Positions 16,633-25,084 of a DNA stretch of 64,000 nt are shown here, piece after piece. Made by a program: the position numbers and the translations under genes. The stretch covers positions 1-64,000 of the forward strand of contig NZ_JAPRAQ010000024.1 in assembly GCF_029989365.1 (NCBI RefSeq). Direction: 5' to 3'. Source of the DNA: Bradyrhizobium sp. Arg816. Its GTDB lineage: Bacteria > Pseudomonadota > Alphaproteobacteria > Rhizobiales > Xanthobacteraceae. The notes under the pieces are model-generated. The model had not been told where the DNA came from. It did not search any database and saw only the letters and a program-made list of their open reading frames with translations. Numbering within the stretch: position 1 is the stretch's first letter; each line of letters begins with the position of its first letter.

Positions 16633-17322
16633 TTAAGCTGCGCTGTTGCCGCCCAGATGATTTGCGAAGAACTTGATCGCCCTGCCCCAGGCGAGCTCGG
16701 CGGCTTCGCGGTCGTGCACGGCCTGGCGCTGCTCGTTGACGAAGGCGTGTTCGGCGTCATAGCGGAACAGCTCCAGCGACTTGCCGGCGGCCTTCATGCC
16801 GTTTTCAAAGGCATCGACCAGTTGCGGCGTGCACCAGTCGTCCTTGTTGGCGAAATGGGCCTGGAGTGGGATCTTCACGTCGGCGGGCTTGGCCGCCTGC
16901 TCCGGCGGGATGCCGTAGAATACGACGCCGGCCGCAAGCTCCGGAATCTTGGTCGCCCCGATGATGGTGACGGCGCCGCCGAGGCAGAACCCTGTTAGCC
17001 CGACCTTGGCGCCGTTGCGCGACAGGTATTGCGTGGCGCCGCGCACGGTCTGCGTGGTGGCGTCCATGAAGTCGAGCGAGTTCATCTCCTTACCGGCGGC
17101 GTCCATGTCGTGATACGGCACCACCTTGCCCTTGTAGAGATCGGGCGCCAGTGTATCGAAGCCGGCGAGCGCAAAGCGGTCGCACAGGCCCTTGATCTGG
17201 TCCGACAGGCCCCACCATTCCTGGATCACGACCACGCCCGGCGCGTTGCCGCGCGCGGCGTTGGCGAGATAGCCCGAGGCGTCCTTGCCGTCCGGGCGCT
17301 TGAAGGTGATGGCGGTTCCCAT
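16633..17322 (-). CDS. Dienelactone hydrolase family protein
   Basis: A 229-residue alpha/beta hydrolase. The nucleophile elbow reads GFCLGG with Cys113, and QEWWG (Glu35) supplies the residue that pairs with it in dienelactone hydrolases. The His of the triad is in DAEHAFVNEQR and the Asp in FANKDDWC. The family opens lactone rings in chloroaromatic degradation, but chromosomal paralogues often have unknown substrates. The ATG at 17322 (MGTAITFKRPDG) has GGAGG upstream; the longer frame to 17466 lacks family similarity and runs through the terminator of the cytochrome bc1 operon. Confidence 0.92.
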   Translation of the reverse strand: MGTAITFKRPDGKDASGYLANAARGNAPGVVVIQEWWGLSDQIKGLCDRFALAGFDTLAPDLYKGKVVPYHDMDAAGKEMNSLDFMDATTQTVRGATQYLSRNGAKVGLTGFCLGGAVTIIGATKIPELAAGVVFYGIPPEQAAKPADVKIPLQAHFANKDDWCTPQLVDAFENGMKAAGKSLELFRYDAEHAFVNEQRQAVHDREAAELAWGRAIKFFANHLGGNSAA

Positions 17323-17421
17323 GGTGTCCTCCGATGAGTTTCTGGGGGAGCGGTTGGCGGTATTTTGGCGTTTGAGCGAGCGATAGGCAATCGCGCCAAT
17401 CAACACACGCTCGTGTCCAAC

Positions 17422-17446
17422 AAAAAAGCCCCCTTGCGGGGGCTCT
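17422..17446 (-). terminator. Rho-independent terminator of the fbcFH operon
   Basis: Read on the minus strand, AGCCCCC-GCAA-GGGGGCT is followed by a run of six T. It begins about 20 bases after the fbcH stop and separates the cytochrome bc1 genes from the downstream dienelactone hydrolase gene. Confidence 0.9.
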
Positions 17447-17466
17447 TCATTTTCGTCTCGATCCAC

Positions 17467-19530
17467 TCAGTGGGAGTCGGACCAGACCTTCTTCTTGGTG
17501 AAGTACATCAGGCCCGCGAAGATGATCAGGAACACGAACACCTGGAAGCCGAGGCGCTTGCGCGCTTCCATGTGGGGTTCGGCGGTCCACATCAGGAACG
17601 TGGTGACGTCCTTGGAATATTGCGCGACCGTGGTCGGCGAGCCGTCGTCATAGGTCACCTGGCCGTCGCTGAGCGGCTTCGGCATCTTGATGGCGTGGCC
17701 CGGGAAGTATTTGTTGAAGTAGGAGCCTTCCGGGATGGTCACGCCCTCAGGCACCTTGTCCTCAAAGCCCTGGAGCACCGCCGCGACATAGTCCGGGCCC
17801 TGCTCCTGGTACTGGGTGAAGAAGTCGAAGATGAACCAGGGGAAGCCGCGGCCGTAGGAGCGCGCCTTGGTGATCAGCGACAAATCGGGCGGCGCCGCAC
17901 CGCCGTTCGCCGCGCGGGCCGCCTGCTCGTTCGGGAATGGCGAGGGGAAATAGTCTGCCGGCCGGCCCGGGCGCTCGAACATGTCACCCGCATCGTTCGG
18001 GCCGTCCTTGACCTTGTAGTCGGAGGCAAACGCCGCCGCCTGCGCCACCGAATAGCCGGGGCCGCCGGCTTCCGCGAGGTTGCGGAACGCGATGTAGGAC
18101 AGGCCGTGGCAGCTCGAGCAGACCTCCTTGTAGACCTTCAGGCCGCGCTGGAGCGCGCCGCGGTCGTACTTACCGAAAGGGCCGGAGAACGACCATTTGT
18201 TGCCCGGCGGCCTGTCGCTGCCTTCGGAGGCGCGAGCGTCCTGAAGGCTGCCGAGGAACAGCGCGCCGGCGGCAACGAGCGCGATGGCGACCGAGGCCAC
18301 CGCCTTGCCGCCCTTGGCCAGGATCGCCTCCGAGATCGAGTTCGGCACCGGCCGCGGCGTCTCGATGCGCGAGAGCAGCGGCAGCACGATCAGGAAGTAG
18401 GCGAAATAGCAGACCGTCAGGACCCGGCCGGCAATCACGTAGATGCCTTCCGGCGGCTGCGCGCCGAGATAGCCGAGCAGGATGCAGACCGCGACGAAGA
18501 TCCAGAAGAACTGCTTGGCCAGCGGCCGGTACTTCGACGACCTGGTCTTGGCGGCATCGAGCCAGGGCAGGAAGCACAGGATGATGATCGCCGAGAACAT
18601 CCCGATCACGCCTGCGAGCTTGTTCGGGATCGAACGCAGGATCGCGTAGAACGGCAGGTAATACCATTCCGGCACGATGTGCGGCGGCGTCACGCCCGGG
18701 TTCGCCGGAATGTAGTTGTCGGCGTCGCCGAGATAGTTCGGCATGTAGAAGATGAACCAGGCGTAGAGCAGCAGGAAGCAGGCGACACCGAACCCGTCCT
18801 TGATGGTCGCGTGCGGCGTGAACGGCACCGTATCCTTTTCCGTCTTCGGCTCGACACCGTCAGGATTGTTCTGGCCGGCGACGTGCAGCGCCCAGACGTG
18901 GAGCACGACGACGCCAGCGATCAGGAACGGCAGCAGATAGTGCAGCGAGAAGAAGCGGTTCAGCGTCGGGTTGCCGACCGAATAGCCGCCCCACAACAGC
19001 GTCACGATGCTCTCGCCGACATAGGGAATGGCGGAGAACAGGTTGGTGATGACGGTGGCGCCCCAGAAGCTCATCTGGCCCCACGGCAGCACGTAGCCCA
19101 TGAAGCCCGTCGCCATCATCAGGAGGTAGATGATGACGCCGAGGATCCACAGCACCTCGCGCGGCTCCTTGTAAGAGCCGTAATAGAGGCCGCGCAGCAT
19201 GTGGACGTAGACCGCGAAGAAGAACATCGACGCGCCACAGGCATGCATGTTGCGCAGCAGCCAGCCGTAATTGACGTCACGGACGATTAGCTCGACCGAC
19301 TTGAAGGCGAGATCGGCGTGCGGCGTGTAGTGCATCGCCAGGACCACGCCGGTCAGGATCTGCATCCCCAGCATGAAGGAGAGGATGGCGCCGAAGGTCC
19401 ACCAATAGTTCAGGTTGCGCGGGGTGGGATAGACGACGAAGGAGGAATGGACGAGACCGATGATCGGCAGACGTCGCTCGATCCATTGCAGGGCCGGATT
19501 GCTCGGCTGGTAGTCGGATGGTCCGCTCAT
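17467..19530 (-). CDS. fbcH: Cytochrome b/c1 polyprotein of the bc1 complex
   Basis: A 687-residue precursor joining cytochrome b (residues 1 to about 420) to cytochrome c1 (about 440 to the end). The b part has the transmembrane bundle with heme-b regions (MHYTPHADLAFKS, HACGASMFFFAVYVHMLRG) and the Qo-site segment PEWYYLP. A signal-like hydrophobic segment ending in ARASEG leads into the c1 part with heme motif CSSCH near 468 and a C-terminal membrane anchor (FQVFVFLIIFAGLMYF). In Bradyrhizobium japonicum the fbcH product is cleaved into both cytochromes after translation (known). It transfers electrons from ubiquinol to cytochrome c. It follows the Rieske gene after 62 bases. Confidence 0.98.
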   Translation of the reverse strand: MSGPSDYQPSNPALQWIERRLPIIGLVHSSFVVYPTPRNLNYWWTFGAILSFMLGMQILTGVVLAMHYTPHADLAFKSVELIVRDVNYGWLLRNMHACGASMFFFAVYVHMLRGLYYGSYKEPREVLWILGVIIYLLMMATGFMGYVLPWGQMSFWGATVITNLFSAIPYVGESIVTLLWGGYSVGNPTLNRFFSLHYLLPFLIAGVVVLHVWALHVAGQNNPDGVEPKTEKDTVPFTPHATIKDGFGVACFLLLYAWFIFYMPNYLGDADNYIPANPGVTPPHIVPEWYYLPFYAILRSIPNKLAGVIGMFSAIIILCFLPWLDAAKTRSSKYRPLAKQFFWIFVAVCILLGYLGAQPPEGIYVIAGRVLTVCYFAYFLIVLPLLSRIETPRPVPNSISEAILAKGGKAVASVAIALVAAGALFLGSLQDARASEGSDRPPGNKWSFSGPFGKYDRGALQRGLKVYKEVCSSCHGLSYIAFRNLAEAGGPGYSVAQAAAFASDYKVKDGPNDAGDMFERPGRPADYFPSPFPNEQAARAANGGAAPPDLSLITKARSYGRGFPWFIFDFFTQYQEQGPDYVAAVLQGFEDKVPEGVTIPEGSYFNKYFPGHAIKMPKPLSDGQVTYDDGSPTTVAQYSKDVTTFLMWTAEPHMEARKRLGFQVFVFLIIFAGLMYFTKKKVWSDSH

Positions 19531-19592
19531 GATGCGATCCTGAGGAAATAGTACGACGAGACGGCGCGAAGCTTCGGGCGAAGGCCCGAAGC

Positions 19593-20123
19593 TCAGCCGA
19601 TCTGGATTTTGGTGTCGGAAACGAATTGGTACGGCGGCACCGGCAGGTTCGCGGGCGCGGGCCCCTGGCGGATGCGGCCGGACGAATCGTACTGCGAACC
19701 ATGGCAGGGGCAGAAGAACCCGTCGTAATTGCCCTCATGAGCGATCGGGATGCAGCCGAGATGGGTGCAGATGCCGATCACGACCAGCCACTGCTCATGG
19801 CCCGGCTTGACCCGGGCCTCGTCGGACTGCGGATCGGGCAGGCTCGCCACGTTGACGGCGCGTGCCTCGTCGATCTGCTTCTTGGTGCGGTGGCTGATAT
19901 AGATCGGCTTGCCGCGCCAGAACACCTTGATGTCCTGTCCCTCGGCGACCGGGGTGAGGTCGACCTCGATCGGCGCACCGGCGGCGATGGTCGACGCATC
20001 GGGATTCATTTGAGAGATGAAGGGCCAGAGCGCAGCTGCGCCCCCTACTGCTGCAGCTGCCCCCGTTGCAACGAATAAGAAATCACGGCGTGTCGGATGG
20101 TCCGCCGAAGACGCTGTCGTCAC
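19593..20123 (-). CDS. fbcF: Rieske iron-sulfur subunit of the bc1 complex
   Basis: A 176-residue Rieske protein. A twin-arginine signal/anchor (TRRDFLFVATGAAAAVGGAAAL) starts near residue 11, and the 2Fe-2S ligands are in CTHLGC and CPCHGS with the conserved PVPPYQF close to the end. It accepts electrons from ubiquinol in the bc1 complex and is exported folded by Tat. It is the promoter-proximal gene of the fbcFH operon, divergent from trmL, with 278 bases between holding both promoters. Confidence 0.98.
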   Translation of the reverse strand: MTTASSADHPTRRDFLFVATGAAAAVGGAAALWPFISQMNPDASTIAAGAPIEVDLTPVAEGQDIKVFWRGKPIYISHRTKKQIDEARAVNVASLPDPQSDEARVKPGHEQWLVVIGICTHLGCIPIAHEGNYDGFFCPCHGSQYDSSGRIRQGPAPANLPVPPYQFVSDTKIQIG

Positions 20124-20401
20124 GATTCCAACCCTTTCTTCTTATGCTGCCGACGGAACCGTTCCGGGAGCCCCCGAGGTCCCCAAAACAGTGTGCCGGC
20201 GCCCGCGGCCCCCCGCGGCGGCAGAACTTCACTTGTCCCCACCGAAACAAGGCGAAAACAGCAGTCCAGAATCGTTCTATTGGCACCCTTGCCGGGCGAG
20301 CGCAAGCCCGCTAACGGCGTGGGGGCGTGCAATGCACGAATTCCGCGGCCGGCGATGTTTTATTGAGACATTTCCGGCCCGCACCGACCCCGATACAGCC
20401 C

Positions 20402-20860
20402 ATGCAGATCGCGCTTTTCCAACCCGACATCGCCCAGAACACCGGCACGATTCTCAGGCTCTGCGCCTGCCTGGGCATGGCGGCCCACATCATCGAGCCG
20501 GCAGGCTTCCCGTTCTCCGACCGCTTGTTCCGCCGGGCGGGAATGGACTACCTCGATCATGTCAGCGTGACCCGCCACGACTCCTGGTCGAAATTCGAGG
20601 ACTAGCGTGCGACACAGGGCTACCGCCTGCTGCTGTTCACCACCAAGGCCGCCACCGATTACCGCGATTTTCATTACCAGACGTCGGACATCCTGCTATT
20701 CGGGCGCGAGAGCGCCGGCGTCACCGACGCGGTGGTCGAGGCTGCGGATGCGCGGCTGGTGATCCCCATCACGGCGGGGCTGCGGTCGCTTAATGTCGCC
20801 ATGACCGCGGCGATGGCCGCAGGCAAGGCACTGCGGCAGCTCCGGAACCCGCAAGTTTGA
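20402..20860 (+). pseudogene. trmL: tRNA (cytidine/uridine-34 2'-O)-methyltransferase with in-frame amber stop
   Basis: A SPOUT methyltransferase of 152 codons whose frame is interrupted by a single TAG at 20603-20605. Before it the N-terminal half is normal (MQIALFQPDIAQNTGTILRL, PAGFPFSDRLFRRAGMDYLD). The same frame continues after it with LLFTTKAATDY, the knot motif ILLFGRESAGV and IPITAGLRSLNVAMTAAMA, stopping at TGA 20858-20860. There is no frameshift, and relatives usually have Trp at this place, so TGG to TAG is the likely change. TrmL methylates the wobble nucleotide of certain leucine tRNAs. It is either a very recent nonsense mutation, a sequencing error, or read through. Confidence 0.9.
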
Positions 20861-20878
20861 GATGTTGAGGAGAGACCA

Positions 20879-21514
20879 TTGAGTTACGCGGTCAAGGAAA
20901 TCTTCCTGACCCTGCAAGGCGAAGGCGCCCATGCCGGGCGCGCGTCCGTGTTCTGCCGTTTTGCCGGCTGCAACCTCTGGAGCGGCCGCGAGGCCGACCG
21001 CGAGGAAGCAACCTGCAAATTCTGCGACACCGACTTCGTCGGCACCGACGGCACGCTCGGCGGCCGCTATGCCTCGGCCGCGGAACTCGCCGACACCATC
21101 GCCGCGCAATGGACGGCAACCACCGACAACAACCGCTACGTGGTGCTCACCGGCGGCGAGCCGCTGCTCCAGGTCGATGCCGCGCTGATCGACGCCCTCC
21201 ACGCACGCGGCTTCGAGATCGGCGTCGAGACCAACGGCACGATTGCGGCGCCTGAGGGGCTCGACTGGATCTGCGTCAGCCCCAAGGGCGGCAGCGAGCT
21301 CGTCCAGTGCCGCGGCCATGAGCTGAAGCTGGTCTATCCGCAGGCCCTCGCCGCCCCCGAGACCTTCGAGAGCCTCGCCTTCGAACGCTTCTCGCTGCAG
21401 CCGATGGACGGACCCGAGGTTGCCCAAAACACCGTGCGTGCGATCGACTATTGCCTGCGCCATCCGCAATGGCGGCTGAGCGTGCAGACGCATAAATCGC
21501 TCGGCATCAGATAG
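20879..21514 (+). CDS. queE: 7-carboxy-7-deazaguanine synthase (radical SAM)
   Basis: A 211-residue enzyme of queuosine/deazapurine synthesis that contracts 6-carboxytetrahydropterin to 7-carboxy-7-deazaguanine. The cluster motif is the unusual CX14CX2C type (C of GCNLWSG through CKFC), a form known for QueE. The N-terminus has VKEIFLTLQGEGAHAGR and a SAM segment VLTGGEPLLQ. The start is a TTG at 20879 behind GAGGAGAG; no ATG fits. It lies 18 bases after the trmL frame and 17 bases before the queD-like gene, so all three are probably one transcript concerned with the tRNA wobble base. Confidence 0.95.
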   Translation: MSYAVKEIFLTLQGEGAHAGRASVFCRFAGCNLWSGREADREEATCKFCDTDFVGTDGTLGGRYASAAELADTIAAQWTATTDNNRYVVLTGGEPLLQVDAALIDALHARGFEIGVETNGTIAAPEGLDWICVSPKGGSELVQCRGHELKLVYPQALAAPETFESLAFERFSLQPMDGPEVAQNTVRAIDYCLRHPQWRLSVQTHKSLGIR

Positions 21515-21531
21515 GATTGGTTTTCGAACAG

Positions 21532-21897
21532 ATGTGGGAATTGACGAAATCGTTCCGCTTCGAGGCGGCGCACTCATTGTCGGGAACGACCTTTGGCGCC
21601 GCGAGCGAGGAGATCCACGGCCACTCCTTCCGCGCCGAGGTGACGTTGCGCGGCACGCCCGATCCTGCGACCGGCATGGTGGTCGATCTCGGCCTGGTCC
21701 AGCGCGCCATCGAGGACGTGCGGCTCACGCTGGACCACAAATACCTCAACAAGATCGAGGCGCTGGGCACACCGACGCTGGAGAACCTCTCGCGCTTCGT
21801 CTGGGAGCGGCTCCAGCATATCGGCAAGCTCACCCGCGTCAGCATCCACCGCGACAGTTGCAACGAGAGCTGCACCTATTACGGTCCGCAGGGGTGA
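21532..21897 (+). CDS. queD: QueD/6-pyruvoyltetrahydropterin synthase family protein
   Basis: A 121-residue COG0720 protein. Zinc ligands are in FRFEAAHSL and HGHSF, LDHKYLN holds the catalytic-dyad His/Asp, and PTLENLS the substrate-binding Glu. Context beside queE predicts 6-carboxytetrahydropterin synthase. However, the catalytic Cys of canonical QueD (motif CxxxHGH) is Ser here, and the segment reads SEEIHGH, which matches the ExxHGH form described for PTPS-III members linked to folate synthesis. Queuosine role is inferred from position, so the call to the family is firm and to the reaction less so. Confidence 0.85.
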   Translation: MWELTKSFRFEAAHSLSGTTFGAASEEIHGHSFRAEVTLRGTPDPATGMVVDLGLVQRAIEDVRLTLDHKYLNKIEALGTPTLENLSRFVWERLQHIGKLTRVSIHRDSCNESCTYYGPQG

Positions 21898-21901
21898 AAT
21901 T

Positions 21902-21992
21902 CGTAGGGTGGGCAAAGCGCAGCGTGCCCACCATCGAGCTCTACGATGAAGATTGGTGGGCACGGCGCCAGGGCGCCTTTGCCCACCCTACG
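21902..21992. repeat. Interspersed long-hairpin element (GTAGGGTGGGCAAAG family)
   Basis: Outer arms CGTAGGGTGGGCAAAG (21902-21917) and its exact complement (21977-21992) flank inner arms CGTGCCCACCA (21923-21933) and TGGTGGGCACG (21954-21964). It fills most of the 116-base gap between queD and hemF. The form is that of a common Bradyrhizobium intergenic element. Confidence 0.85.
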
Positions 21993-22013
21993 AGACCGGT
22001 TTTGGAATTGGAT

Positions 22014-22901
22014 ATGGACGCTTCAACAATCGAAGACCGCAAGAGCCGCGCCCGCGCCTGGTTCGAACGCTTGCGCGACGACATCTGCGAAAACTTCGAG
22101 CGGCTCGAGGACGACGCGCCGGAAAGCCTTTATCCGGGCGAGGCCGGGCGCTTCAAACGCACGCCCTGGCAGCGCACCGATCATACCGGCGCGCCCGGCG
22201 GCGGCGGCGTGATGTCGATGATGTCCGGCCGCCTGTTCGAGAAGGTCGGTGTGCATTGCTCGACGGTGCACGGCGAATTCGCGCCCGAGTTTCGCGCCCA
22301 GATCCCGGGCGCGGCAGAGGACCCCAAGTTCTGGGCCTCCGGCATCTCGCTGATCGCGCATCTGCGCAATCCACACGTCCCCGCCGTGCACATGAACACC
22401 CGCTTCGTCGTCACCACAAAAGCCTGGTTCGGCGGCGGCGCCGATCTCACCCCGGTGCTCGACCGCCGGCGCACGCAGGACGATGCCGACGCGCTCGCCT
22501 TCCACGCCGCAATGAAGGAGGCCTGCACCGGCCCGAACGGCGTTGCCGACTACGACAAGTACAAGAAATGGTGCGACGAGTATTTCTACCTGCCACACCG
22601 CAAAGAGGCCCGCGGCATCGGCGGCATCTTCTACGACTGGCACGACAGCGGCGACTGGGACGCCGACCTCGCCTTCACCCAGGACGTCGGCCGTGCCTTC
22701 CAGAAGATCTACCCTGACATCGTCAGGCGCAATTTCGCGAGCGCCTGGACCGCTGAGGATCGCGAGGAGCAATTGATCCGGCGTGGACGCTATGTCGAGT
22801 TCAACCTGCTCTACGACCGCGGCACCATCTTCGGGCTCAAGACCGGCGGCAACGTGGACTCGATCCTGTCGTCGCTGCCGCCGGAGGTGAAATGGCCATG
22901 A
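22014..22901 (+). CDS. hemF: Oxygen-dependent coproporphyrinogen III oxidase
   Basis: A 295-residue HemF converting coproporphyrinogen III to protoporphyrinogen IX with O2. Conserved blocks are GGGGVMSMMSGRLFEKVGVH, MNTRFVVTTKAWFGGGADLTP, RGIGGIFYDW and RYVEFNLLYDRGTIFGL. Length matches the family. I chose the ATG at 22014 because the open frame upstream runs through the queD gene and the palindrome. It overlaps the following HAD gene by ten bases, so translational coupling is likely. No FNR box was seen. Confidence 0.97.
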   Translation: MDASTIEDRKSRARAWFERLRDDICENFERLEDDAPESLYPGEAGRFKRTPWQRTDHTGAPGGGGVMSMMSGRLFEKVGVHCSTVHGEFAPEFRAQIPGAAEDPKFWASGISLIAHLRNPHVPAVHMNTRFVVTTKAWFGGGADLTPVLDRRRTQDDADALAFHAAMKEACTGPNGVADYDKYKKWCDEYFYLPHRKEARGIGGIFYDWHDSGDWDADLAFTQDVGRAFQKIYPDIVRRNFASAWTAEDREEQLIRRGRYVEFNLLYDRGTIFGLKTGGNVDSILSSLPPEVKWP

Positions 22902-23641
22902 GCACCACGATGCCTCCGCTGCCGCGCGCCATGCTGATCGACATGGACGACACCATCCTGTCGGCCTACGGCCGGCCCGAAATCGCCTGGAATACGATCG
23001 CGGAAGAATTTGCCGACGAGCTCGCGCCGCTGCCGCCGCAGCAGGTCGCGACCGCAGTTTTGGCCTTCGCACGAAACTTCTGGGCGAATGCGGAAGCCGC
23101 GTGGCGGATGAAGCTTGGCGAGGCACGGCGGCTCACGGTGCGGGGCGGCTTTGCCGCGCTCGCCGCCGACGGCCACCGCGCCCTCTCCGACGATCTCGCC
23201 GATCGCCTCGCCAACCGCTTCACGACCTATCGCGAAGAAGCGATCTTCGTGTTCCCCGGTGCGCATGATGCTATCGACGCGTTCAAGGCACGCGGCGTCA
23301 AGCTCGCGCTGGTCACCAACGGCGCCGCCGACATGCAGCGCGCCAAGGTCGAGCGCTTCGAGCTGACCCATCGCTTCGATCACATCCAGATCGAGGGCGA
23401 GCACGGCTTCGGCAAGCCCGAGGAGCGCGCCTATCTGCACGCGATGGAGGCGCTGGGCGTCACCGCGAAAGACACCTGGATGATCGGCGACAATCTGGAA
23501 TGGGAGGTCGTGACGCCGCAGCGCCTCGGCATCTATTCGATCTGGATCGACGTGCATGGCGACGGCCTGCCCGAAGGCTCGGCCGTCAAGCCCGACCGCA
23601 TCATCCGCTCGCTGACCGAACTCGTGCCGGACCCGACCTAG
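22892..23641 (+). CDS. HAD-superfamily hydrolase
   Basis: A 249-residue haloacid-dehalogenase-type hydrolase, probably a small-molecule phosphatase. Motif I is IDMDDTI (Asp17 and Asp19), motif II LVTNGAA, the Lys region GFGKPEE and motif III/IV MIGDNLEWEV. A helical cap lies between motif I and II. Two starts are possible, ATG 22892 and ATG 22898; both overlap the end of hemF, with GGAGG just upstream. Its substrate is unknown, and the link to heme synthesis is positional only. Confidence 0.9.
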   Translation: MAMSTTMPPLPRAMLIDMDDTILSAYGRPEIAWNTIAEEFADELAPLPPQQVATAVLAFARNFWANAEAAWRMKLGEARRLTVRGGFAALAADGHRALSDDLADRLANRFTTYREEAIFVFPGAHDAIDAFKARGVKLALVTNGAADMQRAKVERFELTHRFDHIQIEGEHGFGKPEERAYLHAMEALGVTAKDTWMIGDNLEWEVVTPQRLGIYSIWIDVHGDGLPEGSAVKPDRIIRSLTELVPDPT

Positions 23642-23973
23642 CCAAGGCGCGCAACCAAAAACATCGAAAACAACCCCATGCACAGTAGCCGGCTGCTGCA
23701 ATTTCAACAGCTTGCCGCAAACGCAATGCATTGCTGATTTTACGAAATCATTTGACGCGTCGGGCAAAACAGGCGCATGATGCCATCATCGCCGCGCCCG
23801 GGACGGAAGAGCCCCTGGTGACCTCGGGCGATCCCCCACTCGAACCTCTGCCATCGACCTTTCGGCAGTCTGTGCAAGCCGCAGCGAATTCACGGGTCCC
23901 ATAGCCCGTGATCGGCCTGTCATGACGGCTTGCTAGCCTCCCCTCTCGTCGATCAACCCCGAAAGGACCATCC
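23642..23973. other. Gene-free stretch of 332 bases
   Basis: No frame is convincing here. Around 23748-23790 is TTTGACGCGTCGGGCAAAAC followed by further short palindromic pieces, a sequence type I recall as interspersed in Bradyrhizobium intergenic regions. The 3' end should hold the promoter of the DUF2158-type gene. Confidence 0.35.
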
Positions 23974-24180
23974 ATGGAACTGAAAACCGGCGACGTCGTG
24001 ATGCTGAAATCCGGCGGCCAGCCGCTGACCGTCGCAGAGGTGAAAGGCGACGACATCCTCTGCCTCTGGATGGGCTCGGAAGGCGATCTGTTCCGCGAGA
24101 CGCTGCCGCTGGCCGCGCTCGACCGCCTGGAAGTGGAAGACCACGACGAGGATGAGGACGAAGACGAGGATGACGAATAG
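23974..24180 (+). CDS. Small acidic DUF2158 (YodC-like) protein
   Basis: A 68-residue protein. The first 50 residues form the DUF2158 beta-barrel-like unit (LKTGDVVMLKSGGQPLTV, then ILCLWMGSEGDLFRETLPLAALD) that in other members fits YodC-like proteins of unknown function. The last 16 residues are almost all Asp and Glu. AAAGGA lies upstream at normal distance from the ATG. It is a single-gene unit closed by a strong hairpin. Confidence 0.8.
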   Translation: MELKTGDVVMLKSGGQPLTVAEVKGDDILCLWMGSEGDLFRETLPLAALDRLEVEDHDEDEDEDEDDE

Positions 24181-24202
24181 GCACGCCTAAGCGACCTGCG
24201 AT

Positions 24203-24240
24203 CGCGAGAAAGGGAGACCTGAAGCCTCCCTTTCTTCGCG
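24203..24240. terminator. Bidirectional terminator-like hairpin
   Basis: CGCGAGAAAGGGAG pairs with CTCCCTTTCTTCGCG (one bulge) around a nine-base loop, between the convergent DUF2158 and outer-membrane-protein genes. A run of T is included in the arm, not after it, so efficiency is uncertain. Confidence 0.65.
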
Positions 24241-24256
24241 TCTTCAGATCCGCTGA

Positions 24257-25084
24257 TCAGAAGCGATAGTTCACACCAACGCGGGCGATGTCGAAGCTCG
24301 GCTTGATATCGACGTGAGTCGCGATGACGCCCGTCAACCCGGCCGGCGATTGAAGCGAGCCGGTCAAGTTGTAGCCTTTCGTGCCGAAACCCATGTGCAG
24401 ATACTCGCCCTTGACCGACCACCCTGTCCCCAGAGCATATTCGAAACCGCCGCCAACCGCGTAGCCGATCAGGACGGCGCTGTCAGAAGCGCTCATGGAG
24501 CCCAGCGGTCCCAAGGTTGGCGGGAAGAGGGCAGTGACGATACTGCCCGTAGCGTTCGCACTAACCTTGGTATCGGCCAACGCAATACCGCCGGTCGCGT
24601 AGAGCAACGCCGGCCCAAACGCATAACCCACTCGGCCACGGAAGGTCGCATACCAATCGGTGCTGACGGAAGTACTGCCGCTGAAATTGCCGCCGATGGA
24701 GACGGGAACACCAATAGCCGAGTTGCCGGTGCTGGCCTTTGAATTGAGATACTGCCAATCAGCCTCGATGCCGAGCACCGTCTGCTCAATCTGCCAGTTG
24801 TAGCCGCCCTGGACACCGGCGGTGACCCCATTACCGTTGCCGGATACGGGGTTGAAGCCATAGATGCCCGAACCGCCATTCGAGTTCACGATTGTCCCGG
24901 TGGCGTTCGACGCACCGTAGCTGCCCCAGCCATAACCAACGTTGCCGCCGATATAGAATCCCGTCCAGTTGCCCACCTGAGCGGGAGCCTTCGACGACAT
25001 ACGGACCGGCGCCAGATCCGCAGCCTGGGCCGTGATCGGGCCGAGAGCGACTGTCGACAGCAATACAAGCGAAAACTTCCTCAT
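24257..25084 (-). CDS. Outer membrane beta-barrel protein (Omp25/31-like)
   Basis: A 275-residue exported protein. The signal peptide MRKFSLVLLSTVALGPITAQA is followed by ADLAPVRM and then WTGFYIGGNVGYGWGSYG, the diagnostic start of small rhizobial porin-like barrels. Alternating strand patterns and a terminal Phe (RVGVNYRF) fit an eight-strand barrel ending with the Bam signal. Such proteins are abundant surface components; no transport specificity is implied. The ATG at 25084 is chosen because the signal peptide begins there. Confidence 0.92.
   Translation of the reverse strand: MRKFSLVLLSTVALGPITAQAADLAPVRMSSKAPAQVGNWTGFYIGGNVGYGWGSYGASNATGTIVNSNGGSGIYGFNPVSGNGNGVTAGVQGGYNWQIEQTVLGIEADWQYLNSKASTGNSAIGVPVSIGGNFSGSTSVSTDWYATFRGRVGYAFGPALLYATGGIALADTKVSANATGSIVTALFPPTLGPLGSMSASDSAVLIGYAVGGGFEYALGTGWSVKGEYLHMGFGTKGYNLTGSLQSPAGLTGVIATHVDIKPSFDIARVGVNYRF

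Noticed and set aside
17365..19290. 641-codon plus-strand frame opposite fbcH
   Set aside because: Runs through the terminator and opposite unmistakable cytochrome b and c1 motifs.
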